From Nocardia flavorosea (GTDB taxonomy: Bacteria > Actinomycetota > Actinomycetes > Mycobacteriales > Mycobacteriaceae): 64,000 nucleotides of DNA. Of the stretch, positions 35,038 to 43,280 are shown in pieces (positions within the stretch are counted from its first letter, which is position 1; each line of letters opens with the position of its first letter). The position numbers and the translations under genes are program-made. The notes below the pieces were generated by a model, which saw only the letters and a list, made by a program, of their open reading frames with translations, had not been told where the DNA came from and searched no databases. The stretch is taken from assembly GCF_015477805.1 (NCBI RefSeq), contig NZ_JADLQL010000006.1, positions 356,603-420,602 on the forward strand. Direction: 5' to 3'.

Positions 35038-35693
35038 GCCCGATGCTGGTGCGTGCGCCGGGGGTGTACCGGCCGCAGCCCGATACCTGGCTGCTGGCCC
35101 GCGCGATGACCGAGGCGGCACTGCCGTCCGGGGCCCGGGTGCTCGACGCGTGCACCGGGACGGGTGCGCTGGCCATCCACGCCGCCCGGACGGGTGCGGC
35201 GGCGGTGACCGCGGTGGATCTGTCCCGGGCGGCGGTGACCTCGGCCTGGCTGAACAGCCGACTGCACGGGGTGCGGCTGGAACTGCTGTGTGGTGATGTC
35301 ACCGAGGTGGTCGCGGACCGCACCTTCGATGTCATCGTGGCCAATCCGCCCTATGTGCCGAGCGAAGAACCACACCCGGCCGGCCGGGCGGCCCGCGCCT
35401 GGGATGCGGGCCGGCACGGGCGGTCCCTGCTCGATCCGTTGTGCGCGATGATGCCGCGCCTGCTGGCGAACGGCGGCACCGCGCTGATGGTCCATTCGGC
35501 CCTCTCCGGGACCGCGACCAGTCTGCGCCAGCTGCGCAGCGGCGGGCTGAAAGCGACAGTGGTCGCCCGCACGGCCATTCCCTTCGGCCCGGTGCTCACC
35601 CGCCGCAGCGGCTGGCTCCGCGACCGTGGCCTGATCCGGCCCGGACAGCAGCACGAGGAATTGGTGGTGATCCGTGCCGACCGAACACGATGA
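35034..35693 (+). CDS. SAM-dependent methyltransferase, HemK2/MTQ2-like
   Basis: A 219-residue class I methyltransferase. The SAM motif is VLDACTGTGALAIHAA (about 36-51), and the N6/amide-methylating motif is VANPPYVPSEEP. NPPY enzymes methylate a nitrogen in a protein glutamine or nucleic-acid base. Sequence and size resemble the HemK2/MTQ2 group, but the N-terminal substrate domain of PrmC is absent. It starts at GTG 35034, overlapping the diiron gene by 4 nt, and overlaps the CDGSH gene by 20 nt. Confidence 0.83.
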   Translation: MSPMLVRAPGVYRPQPDTWLLARAMTEAALPSGARVLDACTGTGALAIHAARTGAAAVTAVDLSRAAVTSAWLNSRLHGVRLELLCGDVTEVVADRTFDVIVANPPYVPSEEPHPAGRAARAWDAGRHGRSLLDPLCAMMPRLLANGGTALMVHSALSGTATSLRQLRSGGLKATVVARTAIPFGPVLTRRSGWLRDRGLIRPGQQHEELVVIRADRTR

Positions 35694-36123
35694 GAAACCG
35701 GCCGGCCGCACGGTGCATCCACCGATGCTCGCCGGACCCCCTCCTGCGCCGGGGCAACGCACCCAGTCGACAGAGACGTCGCCGGGCCGGGAACCGCCGG
35801 CGCCCTCGGTGTGCGGTGACACGATGACACCGATGGCCGATCCCGGCTCGCCGGGCAGGAGCGCCGCCCCCACGGCGGTCCGGACCCCGGTTCCGGGAGA
35901 AACCGGCTCCGGCAGCACCGGGGCGTCGCCGGCCGAACCCACCCGGATCGTTTTCACCGAGGACGGGCCTGCGCTGGTCGACGGCCCGGTGGAGCTGGTC
36001 ACCGCCGACGGTTCGGTGATCCACGCGGACCGTTTCCTCGTGGCGATATGCCTGTGCAAACGGTCGCGGACCTATCCGCTGTGCGATACCAGCCACCGCC
36101 GGCGCCGCCGCGGTGACCGCTGA
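35674..36123 (+). CDS. CDGSH-type [2Fe-2S] protein
   Basis: A 149-residue protein whose last 60 residues form a CDGSH domain: Cys126-x-Cys128-x2-Ser131-x3-Pro135-x-Cys137-Asp138-x2-His141, the three-Cys one-His cluster. The N-terminal half is Pro/Gly/Thr-rich and probably disordered; the true start could be an internal ATG near codon 51 or 54. It probably passes or stores electrons for the neighbouring diiron enzyme (inference from the operon). Confidence 0.82.
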   Translation: MPTEHDEKPAGRTVHPPMLAGPPPAPGQRTQSTETSPGREPPAPSVCGDTMTPMADPGSPGRSAAPTAVRTPVPGETGSGSTGASPAEPTRIVFTEDGPALVDGPVELVTADGSVIHADRFLVAICLCKRSRTYPLCDTSHRRRRRGDR

Positions 36124-36300
36124 CGCTTTCCGGCACGACCCGATTGGGCGGCGGGGTAACGGGTACGCGCTGCCCATGGTGCGACGAACGATCCGCGCCG
36201 CCGTCTCACCGGCCCTCATGCCGGTTGTCCGCGGACCGGGTGGACGGCGACCAGCCCCCGCCGGGCCCGCCCGGCGACAACCGAAAGCAGGGAAGCGCTC

Positions 36301-36531
36301 ATGAGTTCGATGGACCCCGATCCGGCCGAGACCCCGGACCTGGAACCCGGCGGCGGGGTGCCCGCGGGCTCCACCCCGCCGGATACCCCACAGACCTCGG
36401 GACTTTCGGCGCCCGAACCCCGGACCAGTCACCGTTTCCCACCGACCGGCGTGGCCGCGATGGTCGCCGTACTCGCTCTCGTGGTGGCGTTCGTGGTGGT
36501 GGCGATCGTACTCATCGCGTCACTGGGCTGA
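36301..36531 (+). CDS. DUF6480-like small membrane protein
   Basis: A 76-residue protein with a Pro/Gly-rich N-terminus (DPDPAETPDLEPGGGVPAG) and a C-terminal membrane helix of about 24 residues. The N-terminal motif is typical of the actinobacterial DUF6480 family as I recall it. GGGA precedes ATG 36301 by 8 nt. Function unknown; it sits in the stress island downstream of the CDGSH gene. Confidence 0.72.
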   Translation: MSSMDPDPAETPDLEPGGGVPAGSTPPDTPQTSGLSAPEPRTSHRFPPTGVAAMVAVLALVVAFVVVAIVLIASLG

Positions 36532-36648
36532 GGCACCGGCGGATCGCGTGACCGGGCGTCCCGGCCACAGAGACGGTCCGCGGCCCACCGCCGGTGTCCG
36601 GCCGGTCACCGGCTGATTAACAGCGCGATGCGCGGGTAGCCGCCGACT

Positions 36649-37233
36649 ATGGTTCCGACGGAGGAGCAATTGCTGCACGCTTTGACCCGGGCCGCGAACG
36701 CCCTGAAACAAGAGGGCATACCTTTCGCTGTGGCGGGTGGTTGCGCCGTGTACGCGCGGGGCGGCCCGCCTTCCGACCACGATGTCGATCTGTTCGTCAA
36801 ACCCGAGGACAGCGCCCGGGCGCGCAGCGAACTGGCGCGGGCCGGGCTACGGCTGGCGGACGCGGCCGAGGATTGGCTGACGAAAGCCTACGACGGCGAC
36901 ACCCTGATCGATATCATCCACCGGCCCAACAACCGGGACGTCGACGACGCGCTGCTGGGCCGGGCCGAGGTCATGCGGGTGGGCCCCGCCGTGGCGCCGG
37001 TGGTCGACGCCACCGACCTGCTGGTCGACAAACTGCTCGTCTTCGACGCGCACCGGCTCGATCTCAGTCCGCTGCTGCGGATCTCGCGGGATCTGCGCGA
37101 ACAGGTGAATTGGCCCATGGTGCGCGCACAGACCGAGCATTCGCCGTACGCGAAAGCATTTCTCGGATTGATCGACGATCTCGGTATCGCCGAAACCACC
37201 GAACCCTCGCACACCGCTGGAAAGGCGCAGTAG
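36649..37233 (+). CDS. Nucleotidyltransferase-fold protein (MNT/AbiEii-like)
   Basis: A 194-residue nucleotidyltransferase. The signature is GGCAVYARGG followed by SDHDVDLFV, giving the G-G-x-D-x-D active-site pattern, with a further Asp in LIDIIHRP. Stand-alone members act as toxins, tRNA-modifying or aminoglycoside-type transferases. The role here is unknown, and no typical HEPN antitoxin is adjacent. The downstream BON gene starts right at its stop, so the two are co-transcribed. Confidence 0.75.
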   Translation: MVPTEEQLLHALTRAANALKQEGIPFAVAGGCAVYARGGPPSDHDVDLFVKPEDSARARSELARAGLRLADAAEDWLTKAYDGDTLIDIIHRPNNRDVDDALLGRAEVMRVGPAVAPVVDATDLLVDKLLVFDAHRLDLSPLLRISRDLREQVNWPMVRAQTEHSPYAKAFLGLIDDLGIAETTEPSHTAGKAQ

Positions 37234-37512
37234 ATGTCCGGTAATCCGCACTCCCCCCGGCAGCGGCCACCGGAATACCTGGCCGCCGAACTCCATCGCG
37301 CGCTGGCCGAGGATCCGCGTACCGCCGAACAAGGCGTGCAGGTCCGGATCCGGGGCGATGTGGTGGTTCTCGACGGCGAGGTGAGTACCGCGCAGCGGCG
37401 GCAACTGCTCGAGGACGTGGTGCACGATATCGCCCCGGACCTGCCGATCCACAACGACGTGCACGTCACCGCGACAGCCCGGCCGGGCGGATGCGAAGAC
37501 CTCGGTAGGTGA
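37234..37512 (+). CDS. BON-domain protein
   Basis: A 92-residue protein consisting of one BON domain: AAELHRALAEDPRTAEQGV, then VRIRGDVVVLDGEVSTAQRR and the closing IHNDVHV strand. BON domains bind phospholipid or attach to the envelope. No signal peptide is seen, so this copy is cytoplasmic. ATG directly follows the TAG of the nucleotidyltransferase. It is part of the SigF-neighbourhood stress genes. Confidence 0.78.
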   Translation: MSGNPHSPRQRPPEYLAAELHRALAEDPRTAEQGVQVRIRGDVVVLDGEVSTAQRRQLLEDVVHDIAPDLPIHNDVHVTATARPGGCEDLGR

Positions 37513-37560
37513 TATCGAGCGGAGCCCGGTGCCCGGCACCGGCGGAAGGGAGTTGGGCAG

Positions 37561-38316
37561 ATGCGGATCGCCGCTGTCGGAGACGTCCATCTGGGAACCG
37601 ATTCACGCGGACTGTTGCGGCCCGCGCTGCGCGAACTACCGGCACTGGCCGATGTGCTGCTGCTGGCCGGTGACTTGACCAGGCACGGAACACCGGCCGA
37701 AGCGGAAGTGGTCGCCCGCGAATTCGCCGATGTCGGTGTTCCGGTGGTGGCCGTACTCGGCAACCACGATCATCACAGCGATGCCGCGGCCGAGATGACC
37801 GATCTGCTGCAATCCTGCGGTATCACGGTGCTGGAGGGCACCGCCACCACGCTCGATATCGACGGCACGACACTCGGTATCGCCGGCACCAAAGGTTTCG
37901 GCGGGGGCTTCGCCGGCAAATGCGCGAGCGTGTTCGGGGAGCGGCTGATGCGCGAATTCGCCGGCCACACCATCGAGCTGGCGACAGCGCTGGACACCGC
38001 GCTGGCCGAACTGGACACCGATATCACGGTGGTGCTGACGCACTACTCCCCCGTCAGCGACACCCTGCACGGGGAGCCGCGCGAGATCTACCCATTCCTG
38101 GGCTCGTACCTGCTGGGCGAACCCATCGACACCCACGGCGCCGATCTGGCCGTACACGGTCATGCCCATGCCGGCACCGAACGGGGCAGCACACCGGGCG
38201 GTATCCGGGTGCGCAACGTCGCCCAGCCGGTGATCGGCAAGGCGTTCGCCGTCTACGAACTACAGCCCCGCGCCGACAGCACCACCTCCCGCAACCGGAC
38301 CGCCGTCTCCGGTTGA
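37561..38316 (+). CDS. Metallophosphoesterase
   Basis: A 251-residue calcineurin-like phosphoesterase. The five motifs appear in order: GDVH (residue 7), GDLT (about 41), GNHDHH (about 67), THYSP (about 161) and GHAHAG (about 199). It hydrolyses phosphomono- or diesters with two metal ions; the substrate is unknown. It ends 125 nt before a strong bidirectional terminator shared with csbD. Confidence 0.88.
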   Translation: MRIAAVGDVHLGTDSRGLLRPALRELPALADVLLLAGDLTRHGTPAEAEVVAREFADVGVPVVAVLGNHDHHSDAAAEMTDLLQSCGITVLEGTATTLDIDGTTLGIAGTKGFGGGFAGKCASVFGERLMREFAGHTIELATALDTALAELDTDITVVLTHYSPVSDTLHGEPREIYPFLGSYLLGEPIDTHGADLAVHGHAHAGTERGSTPGGIRVRNVAQPVIGKAFAVYELQPRADSTTSRNRTAVSG

Positions 38317-38440
38317 CGGGCCCGCCCCAGACCGCCCGCCCAACACTTCCAGACGGGCGCAGCCGCCTCCCGGAACCGCACGCCTGTGCTGCTGCACATG
38401 CCCGCCTACCTTCGAGGCACTACCCGGCCGCCTGGAGAAC

Positions 38441-38472
38441 ACTACGGCGACCTCGTTCGAGGTCGCCGTAGT
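38441..38472. terminator. Very strong bidirectional terminator
   Basis: A perfect 15-bp stem with a 2-nt nominal loop (arms 38441-38455 and 38458-38472) lies between convergent phosphoesterase and csbD genes. It is the most stable hairpin in this part of the window. Confidence 0.75.
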
Positions 38473-38518
38473 CCGCTCGCGCCCCGGCGAGCGCGCAACG
38501 CCGCCGGGCCGTACCGGC

Positions 38519-38797
38519 TCAGACGTCGCGTGGGGTCGGTGCCACGGTCCGTCCGTGGCCCGGGTCCTGCTGGGCCCGCTGCCGCTGTTCGGCGTCAGCG
38601 GCCTCGAGCCGTTCCTGCTGTGCCTCGTTCTCCTTCTCGGCGGCAGCGCGCTGCGATTCGCCCTTGTCCTGCTGTGCCTTGCCCTCGGTACGCAGGGAGT
38701 CGTTGTCGAGAACCGCGCCCGCGGCCTCCTTGACCTTGCCCTTCGCGCCCTCGACGGCACCTTCGATGCCTTCGCGTGCGGTCTTGTGCTCGGTCAC
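38519..38797 (-). CDS. CsbD-like stress protein
   Basis: A 92-residue highly charged protein starting at GTG 38797 behind GGAGGTGG. The N-terminal half has the CsbD pattern (GKVKEAAGAVLDNDSLRTEGKAQQDKG). The tail is Glu/Gln/Arg-rich and helical, so the protein is probably disordered or amphipathic. CsbD is a classic general-stress protein of the SigB regulon in Bacillus. A SigF-type promoter lies about 45 bp upstream. Confidence 0.83.
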   Translation of the reverse strand: MTEHKTAREGIEGAVEGAKGKVKEAAGAVLDNDSLRTEGKAQQDKGESQRAAAEKENEAQQERLEAADAEQRQRAQQDPGHGRTVAPTPRDV

Positions 38798-38842
38798 GAT
38801 ATCCACCTCCGAATTCGGGTTGCTCGGTCGGATATCGGCCGC

Positions 38843-38868
38843 GTACCCGGCCTCGAAGCCGTCAATCC
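38843..38868 (-). promoter_or_regulatory. SigF-type promoter of csbD
   Basis: On the minus strand GGATT, 15 nt, then GGGTAC: one mismatch in the -35 element to GGTTT-N15-GGGTA(T/C). The spacing to GTG 38797 leaves a leader of about 40 nt. Confidence 0.55.
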
Positions 38869-38910
38869 GGCGACAACCCGCCGATCGAGTGGGCCTGCTC
38901 ACCGGGCAGG

Positions 38911-39336
38911 TCAGGCGAAAGCGGCCTCGAGGCCGTCGAACCAGGCCGCTTCCTCGACCAACCGCGCACTGCGCCAGCCGTCGGACGTGCGCACCAGCTC
39001 GTGGTTGTACCAGCCACCGCAGGTGAACTGCTTACCCGGGGAGACGATCATCGGGTTGAAGAACATGGCGCGGACCTTCGCGGTGTCGCCGTCCAGTTCC
39101 ACCGCGATATTGGCGATGAAATGCTGGGTCCGCGTGAACAGTTGTAATTGTTCGGTCAGCCCGGCGACCACCGTGTCCACATCCCCGGTGGGCCCGCCCG
39201 CCGTGCTGTAGTCGATCTGCGCGTCGGCGGTGAACACCGAGCGGTACAGCGGCCAGTCCTTGTCGTCGACGGCCGTGGCGTAGCGGGTGAGCAGATCGGA
39301 GATCTCGATCCGGTCGGCGAGGGTGCGTGAATCCAT
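38911..39336 (-). CDS. SnoaL-like (NTF2 fold) protein
   Basis: A 141-residue NTF2-like protein starting MDSRTLADRIEISDLLTRYA, the usual N-terminal helix of SnoaL_4 members. Later strands include FTRTQHFIANIAVEL and GGWYNHELVRT. The start is uncertain: ATG 39336 is taken although GGGGAG abuts it closely, and a GTG lies 18 nt upstream. Such proteins act as small-molecule isomerases or hydratases, or as stand-alone binding domains. Substrate unknown. Confidence 0.75.
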   Translation of the reverse strand: MDSRTLADRIEISDLLTRYATAVDDKDWPLYRSVFTADAQIDYSTAGGPTGDVDTVVAGLTEQLQLFTRTQHFIANIAVELDGDTAKVRAMFFNPMIVSPGKQFTCGGWYNHELVRTSDGWRSARLVEEAAWFDGLEAAFA

Positions 39337-39381
39337 CTCCCCATACAACCGCACCGCGGCGGTGTGCCGGGCGGGATCGGC

Positions 39382-39909
39382 TCAGCTGTCTCGGCTGTTG
39401 CGACCGATCCGGCGCCACCACGGGCGCCGGCTACCCGGACCGTTCCCGCGGCCGCGCTCCGGTTCCTGCACGGGCGGTGGCGCGGCGGACGCTCCACCTG
39501 CGGTAGCGGTCGCGGCACGCCAGCCGGCCACCACCTGCTCGGCGTCGACCGGGGCGACCGGTACCTGCGGGCCGGTCGGCACTCGCAACCAGTCCACGAT
39601 CCGACGGTTCAGCGCGGCTACGGTTGCCCGCACCTGTTCCTCGGTGGTGAGCTCACGCACCGTTTCGGGCAGCCGCTCCACCTCGCGGCGCAGTTGCAGC
39701 GACGGCGGCAGGGCCACATCGCCGCGCAGCCCCTCGCGGCGCAGATAATCACGCAACCACGCATTCTCGTCGTGGTACCGGCTCCCCGCCCCGGGCAGCG
39801 GTTTTCCGGAGCCGGGGAGGTTCTCGAACTCGCCTCGCTCGGTGGCCTCGCGGATCTTGCGATCGACCCAGGACTCGAAGTCGACGCCCGCGGGTTTGCG
39901 CTCCGACAT
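39382..39909 (-). CDS. DUF1992 (DnaJ-C28-like) protein
   Basis: A 175-residue protein with the DUF1992 core near the N-terminus: VDRKIREATERGEFENLPGS followed by GKPLPGAGSRY. The C-terminal third is Ala/Pro/Arg-rich and disordered. The domain is shared with eukaryotic DNAJC28, but no J-domain is present. Function not established. Confidence 0.82.
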   Translation of the reverse strand: MSERKPAGVDFESWVDRKIREATERGEFENLPGSGKPLPGAGSRYHDENAWLRDYLRREGLRGDVALPPSLQLRREVERLPETVRELTTEEQVRATVAALNRRIVDWLRVPTGPQVPVAPVDAEQVVAGWRAATATAGGASAAPPPVQEPERGRGNGPGSRRPWWRRIGRNSRDS

Positions 39910-39983
39910 CGTGCCTCCTCACCGTCACTCCACGGTAGCGCGCAACCTACGGGGCGGCGACGCGGGAAACCGGTGCGAAACGA

Positions 39984-41354
39984 TCAGGCCCCGTTGGTGG
40001 AGGTGCTGCGAGCCCGCCCGGACCGGGCCTTGCGCCGTTCCGCCTGGAGTTCGGCGAGTTCCTGCTCCAGGATGTCGGCCACCCGGAACTGACCGGTGTC
40101 GTATCCGTCGGAGGACCGCACGACCTCCAGGAACTCGTCGGTTTCCTTGTCACCGGACAATTTGCCCTTGCCACCCGAGTCGCCCGCACCGTTACTCGCC
40201 GCGCTCGCCTGTTTGGCCTGGCCCAGTTTCTTGACAGCGGCGCTGGCCGAATTGCTGATCGGCAGCTTGTCGGTGACCTCGGCATTCTTGGCCGTCGACT
40301 CGTCGAACAGCGGCGAATTCGTGGCGAGCTCGTCCAGCAGGGAACTCGTGCGCCCGATCAGGCCCGAGGTGACGTCGGCCAGATCCCCTGCCCGCTTCTT
40401 TCCGGCCTCGACCGGCTTGCCGTCCGAACGAAATGCCGACCCGGCACCGGGTTTCTTCGCCCCGGATTCCAGCGCCGCCGGCTGCGCCGCAGCCGTATCA
40501 GCGGCCGGCAGCGCCCGAGCCTCACCCGCATTGGGGTCGAGTTTCATATTCACCCGCGGCAGGCTGTTGCGGATCTGCGCGGCCGGATCGGGCAGGCCCC
40601 GGACCTGTTCGGTGGCCCGCAGAATCGCCATACCGTAGCGCGCGCTGGCCGCGTCGTGGATGAGCAGCGCGACACCGATCATCACCGGTGCGACCGCATG
40701 CACCGCCACGTCGTACCAGTTACCCACCCGCAGATAGGGATAGGTGTTGAGTCCGACGGTCAGGGCCAGCAGCGCGATCTCGGCGGCCGCGGTCTGCTTG
40801 CGATTGTTGACCACACCCCATTCGGCCACCTTGTTGGTACCGATCATGATGATGATCAGGCAGACACTGATCATCCCCTCCAGCAAGTAGCTGAACCAGA
40901 ACAAGGGGTCGCTGGGGCCGGTGGGGGCGATGTTCTGCTGGACGTTGACCGCCGACCACAACATGCCCGCGCCGACAACACCGGCCAACGCGCGCAACGA
41001 CCAGGACCGATGCCGGTACAGCGACGCCAATTTGGCGTGCGGGCTGGACTCCCGGCGCTGCGCGGCGATGGCTTTACGGGCGAGCAAGAGGTCGCGCATA
41101 TCCGCCTTCTCGATCTGCTCGGTGGTCTGTCTGGCCCGATCGTTCGCCGCGGCGACAGCCTGGATCTCCTTCCAGCGTTGTCCGCGCTCCTGCTCGCGGA
41201 TACGCTCGGCGAGTTCACGTTCGGCCTGTAGCTCCGTTTCCGACAACGCCTCGGTGAGCGCGGGGTCGAACTGGTATGCCAGTCGGTTGCGGGCATGTTC
41301 GACGCGCTGGGCCAGTTGCGTGACATCGTCCTCGATCGGCGGCTCGACAGTCAT
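39984..41354 (-). CDS. DUF2637-like multi-pass membrane protein with coiled-coil N-terminus
   Basis: A 456-residue protein. Residues 1-110 are charged and helical (Glu/Arg/Gln-rich, coiled-coil-like). Four or five membrane segments lie at about 115-250 (SLRALAGVVGAGMLWSAVNV; GMISVCLIIIMIGTNKVAEW). A long Ala/Ser/Lys-rich tail follows. The membrane part resembles the DUF2637/SpdB group known from actinomycete conjugative elements. No other transfer gene is nearby, so a mobile origin is not claimed. ATG 41354 follows GGGAG. Confidence 0.6.
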   Translation of the reverse strand: MTVEPPIEDDVTQLAQRVEHARNRLAYQFDPALTEALSETELQAERELAERIREQERGQRWKEIQAVAAANDRARQTTEQIEKADMRDLLLARKAIAAQRRESSPHAKLASLYRHRSWSLRALAGVVGAGMLWSAVNVQQNIAPTGPSDPLFWFSYLLEGMISVCLIIIMIGTNKVAEWGVVNNRKQTAAAEIALLALTVGLNTYPYLRVGNWYDVAVHAVAPVMIGVALLIHDAASARYGMAILRATEQVRGLPDPAAQIRNSLPRVNMKLDPNAGEARALPAADTAAAQPAALESGAKKPGAGSAFRSDGKPVEAGKKRAGDLADVTSGLIGRTSSLLDELATNSPLFDESTAKNAEVTDKLPISNSASAAVKKLGQAKQASAASNGAGDSGGKGKLSGDKETDEFLEVVRSSDGYDTGQFRVADILEQELAELQAERRKARSGRARSTSTNGA

Positions 41355-41501
41355 TCCGGCTCCCGCCTCGGGTGATTCGATGGCAGACAAGTAGTCACGC
41401 CGGGGTACGGTACCGTCCTTTGCCGCGGGATGCACCGTCACGGTCGAAACAGCCGATTTCCATGGTCGTTCACAGGCCGTTCACGAGTTCCCGTGGCGGG
41501 G

Positions 41502-42413
41502 TCACGGTTCCGGTTCCGCGGCCGCCGGACGCCCGTCACACCGCGCCACGGCGGCGAGAATCGCCCGCACCGCGGGCGCCGCCTCGGGCACCGGGACGAG
41601 CGGATAGACGTGAAAGGCACCGGTCACCTCGGTGAAATGCACTGCCGACCCGGCACGTTCGGCGAACAGGCGCGCATCGGGGTACAGGATGTCGTGGGTG
41701 CCCATGTAGATATCGGTCGGCGGAAGCCCATCCAGCCGGCCGTTGATCGGGCTCAACTCGGGCCGGCCCAGATCATCCCCGCCGGCCCAGACCCGACCCG
41801 CCTCCAGCAGCCCGGGACGCGCCAACCACGGGTCCGCGGCTTCGACCCGGTCGATATCGGAATTCGACAACCGCATATCCAGGCACGGCGAGAGCAGGAT
41901 CAACCGCGCCGGCGCGGGCAGACCGGCCTCCGGCAGGGACTGGGCCAGTGTGAGTGCGAGGGTCCCGCCGGCCGAATCCCCGGCGATCACCACCCGCGCG
42001 GGATCGAATCCACCCAGCACATCCCGGTAGACCTCGGTCAGGTACGGACGAGCATCCCGGTAGGTGTAGCGCGGAGCCAGCGGGTAAATGGGCACCTCCA
42101 CCCGATGCCCCGCCGCGGCCAACCGTCCGATGAACCGCCAATGCCACCAGCTGATCTCCCGGAAGAAACTGCCACCGTGCAGATAGATCACCGCGGTGCC
42201 GGATTCCCGGCCGGCCCGCGGCACCGCCGTGTAGCTCGCAAACCCGCCGACGGTACGGCAGGCGATCGAGTGACGCCGGCGTAATCCGCGCGGCGGCGCG
42301 TGATCTCCCGGCGCCTCGGCCATCGCCGCACGCGCCTTCTCGGCAGTGTCCATCCCGCGCTTACGGGTCAGCCGCAGATATACCGACACCGCCCGGCTAC
42401 GACGACCGACCAT
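41502..42413 (-). CDS. HSL-family alpha/beta hydrolase (esterase/lipase)
   Basis: A 303-residue hormone-sensitive-lipase-type esterase. It has the HGGSF oxyanion motif, the GDSAGGTLAL nucleophile elbow (Ser near residue 146), the acid in MGTHDILYPD and the His in TGAFHVYPLV. It hydrolyses short to medium acyl esters and resembles mycobacterial Lip proteins. GAGGAG lies 5 nt before ATG 42413. Stand-alone gene. Confidence 0.88.
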   Translation of the reverse strand: MVGRRSRAVSVYLRLTRKRGMDTAEKARAAMAEAPGDHAPPRGLRRRHSIACRTVGGFASYTAVPRAGRESGTAVIYLHGGSFFREISWWHWRFIGRLAAAGHRVEVPIYPLAPRYTYRDARPYLTEVYRDVLGGFDPARVVIAGDSAGGTLALTLAQSLPEAGLPAPARLILLSPCLDMRLSNSDIDRVEAADPWLARPGLLEAGRVWAGGDDLGRPELSPINGRLDGLPPTDIYMGTHDILYPDARLFAERAGSAVHFTEVTGAFHVYPLVPVPEAAPAVRAILAAVARCDGRPAAAEPEP

Positions 42414-42501
42414 CAGCTCTCCTCGCTCGGCGCACGGCGCTCCCGAACAGGCGGACCACATCATGGTGCGGCCCACTCTGCGGCCACGCTACCGTCACAC
42501 C

Positions 42502-42867
42502 ATGTGCGACAACAGGGACCGCCGCTACCGCACCCACTACGTCTGCCCGCCGTGCCGGGTCTCGCAGAAGCGATGGGTTCCCACAGCACAGCACAGCGCA
42601 AGTCCGCCCCGCTGCCCTCGGTGCTCGACCGAAATGCTCGACGCCGGCCACGATTTCGCCGCACCGCGACAACACGACAGCGCGGGATGGTCGGTCGTGG
42701 CCGCCGTCCTGGCCACCGGACTGCGCTACGACGGCTACGAGCCCTGCGGCTGCGGCCGCGAACCGAAACCCCGGCCCCGTACCCGCGCCGAACTACGCGC
42801 CTCGCACGACGAGGCCACCCGCCTCCACCTCACACCGGCCGAGGCGCTGTCGATCCGCCACCGGTGA
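42502..42867 (+). CDS. Zinc-ribbon protein of the CPxC type
   Basis: A 121-residue basic protein with two Cys pairs, YVCPPCRVSQ and PPRCPRCSTEM, forming one zinc ribbon, then DFAAPRQHD. The arrangement matches a small actinobacterial family that databases sometimes mislabel as deoxyxylulose-phosphate synthase. A CGCG pair near residue 92 may be a further ligand. ATG 42502 (MCDNRDRRYR) is taken as the start; an ATG 39 nt upstream is possible. Probably nucleic-acid or ribosome-associated; function unproven. Confidence 0.65.
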   Translation: MCDNRDRRYRTHYVCPPCRVSQKRWVPTAQHSASPPRCPRCSTEMLDAGHDFAAPRQHDSAGWSVVAAVLATGLRYDGYEPCGCGREPKPRPRTRAELRASHDEATRLHLTPAEALSIRHR

Positions 42868-43187
42868 GCCTCACCCGACCGCGCGCACCACTGTCATCCT
42901 CGGGCGCAGCGAGCGTGCCAAGACCCGGCCACAACACCACTGCACGCAGAGCGCCACCAGCTCGCGCCGAACCAGCCGAATATTCCCGCCGGCCGGGCCG
43001 CTACGTGCCCCCTTCCGAACGGTGGGCGCGGCGACGCCCTAGCCACTCCGGCATGCCCCTCTGCCGCCTCCGATGTGCGGCCGCATTCGGTGGCAGTGTC
43101 GGGCCGAGACGGACCGGGGCGGCCGGGGCGGGCCGGACTATGCCCCACCGAAGCACCGCGTCCAGCGTGGGCCGCAGCAGAGCATGC

Positions 43188-43226
43188 GTGGGTCTTCTCG
43201 GCGCCGGCTTCGCCGAGAAGACCCAC
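43188..43226. terminator. Strong terminator downstream of der
   Basis: A perfect 16-bp stem with a 7-nt loop lies 55 nt beyond the der stop. The 413-bp gap 42868-43280 holds no supported gene. It closes the long minus-strand housekeeping block and can also stop the plus-strand zinc-ribbon transcript. Confidence 0.75.
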
Positions 43227-43280
43227 CACACTGCACGCGAGCGGTCCGCTCTCCGTGCTGCGGACGCACCACGCGCCGGA

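Noticed and set aside
36113..36304. 63-codon plus-strand frame between the CDGSH and DUF6480 genes
   Set aside because: Arg/Pro-rich, overlaps the DUF6480 start in another frame, no ribosome site.
39984..41354. A conjugative or integrative element around the SpdB-like protein
   Set aside because: No FtsK/TraB-like translocase, replication gene or integrase nearby; composition matches the neighbours.
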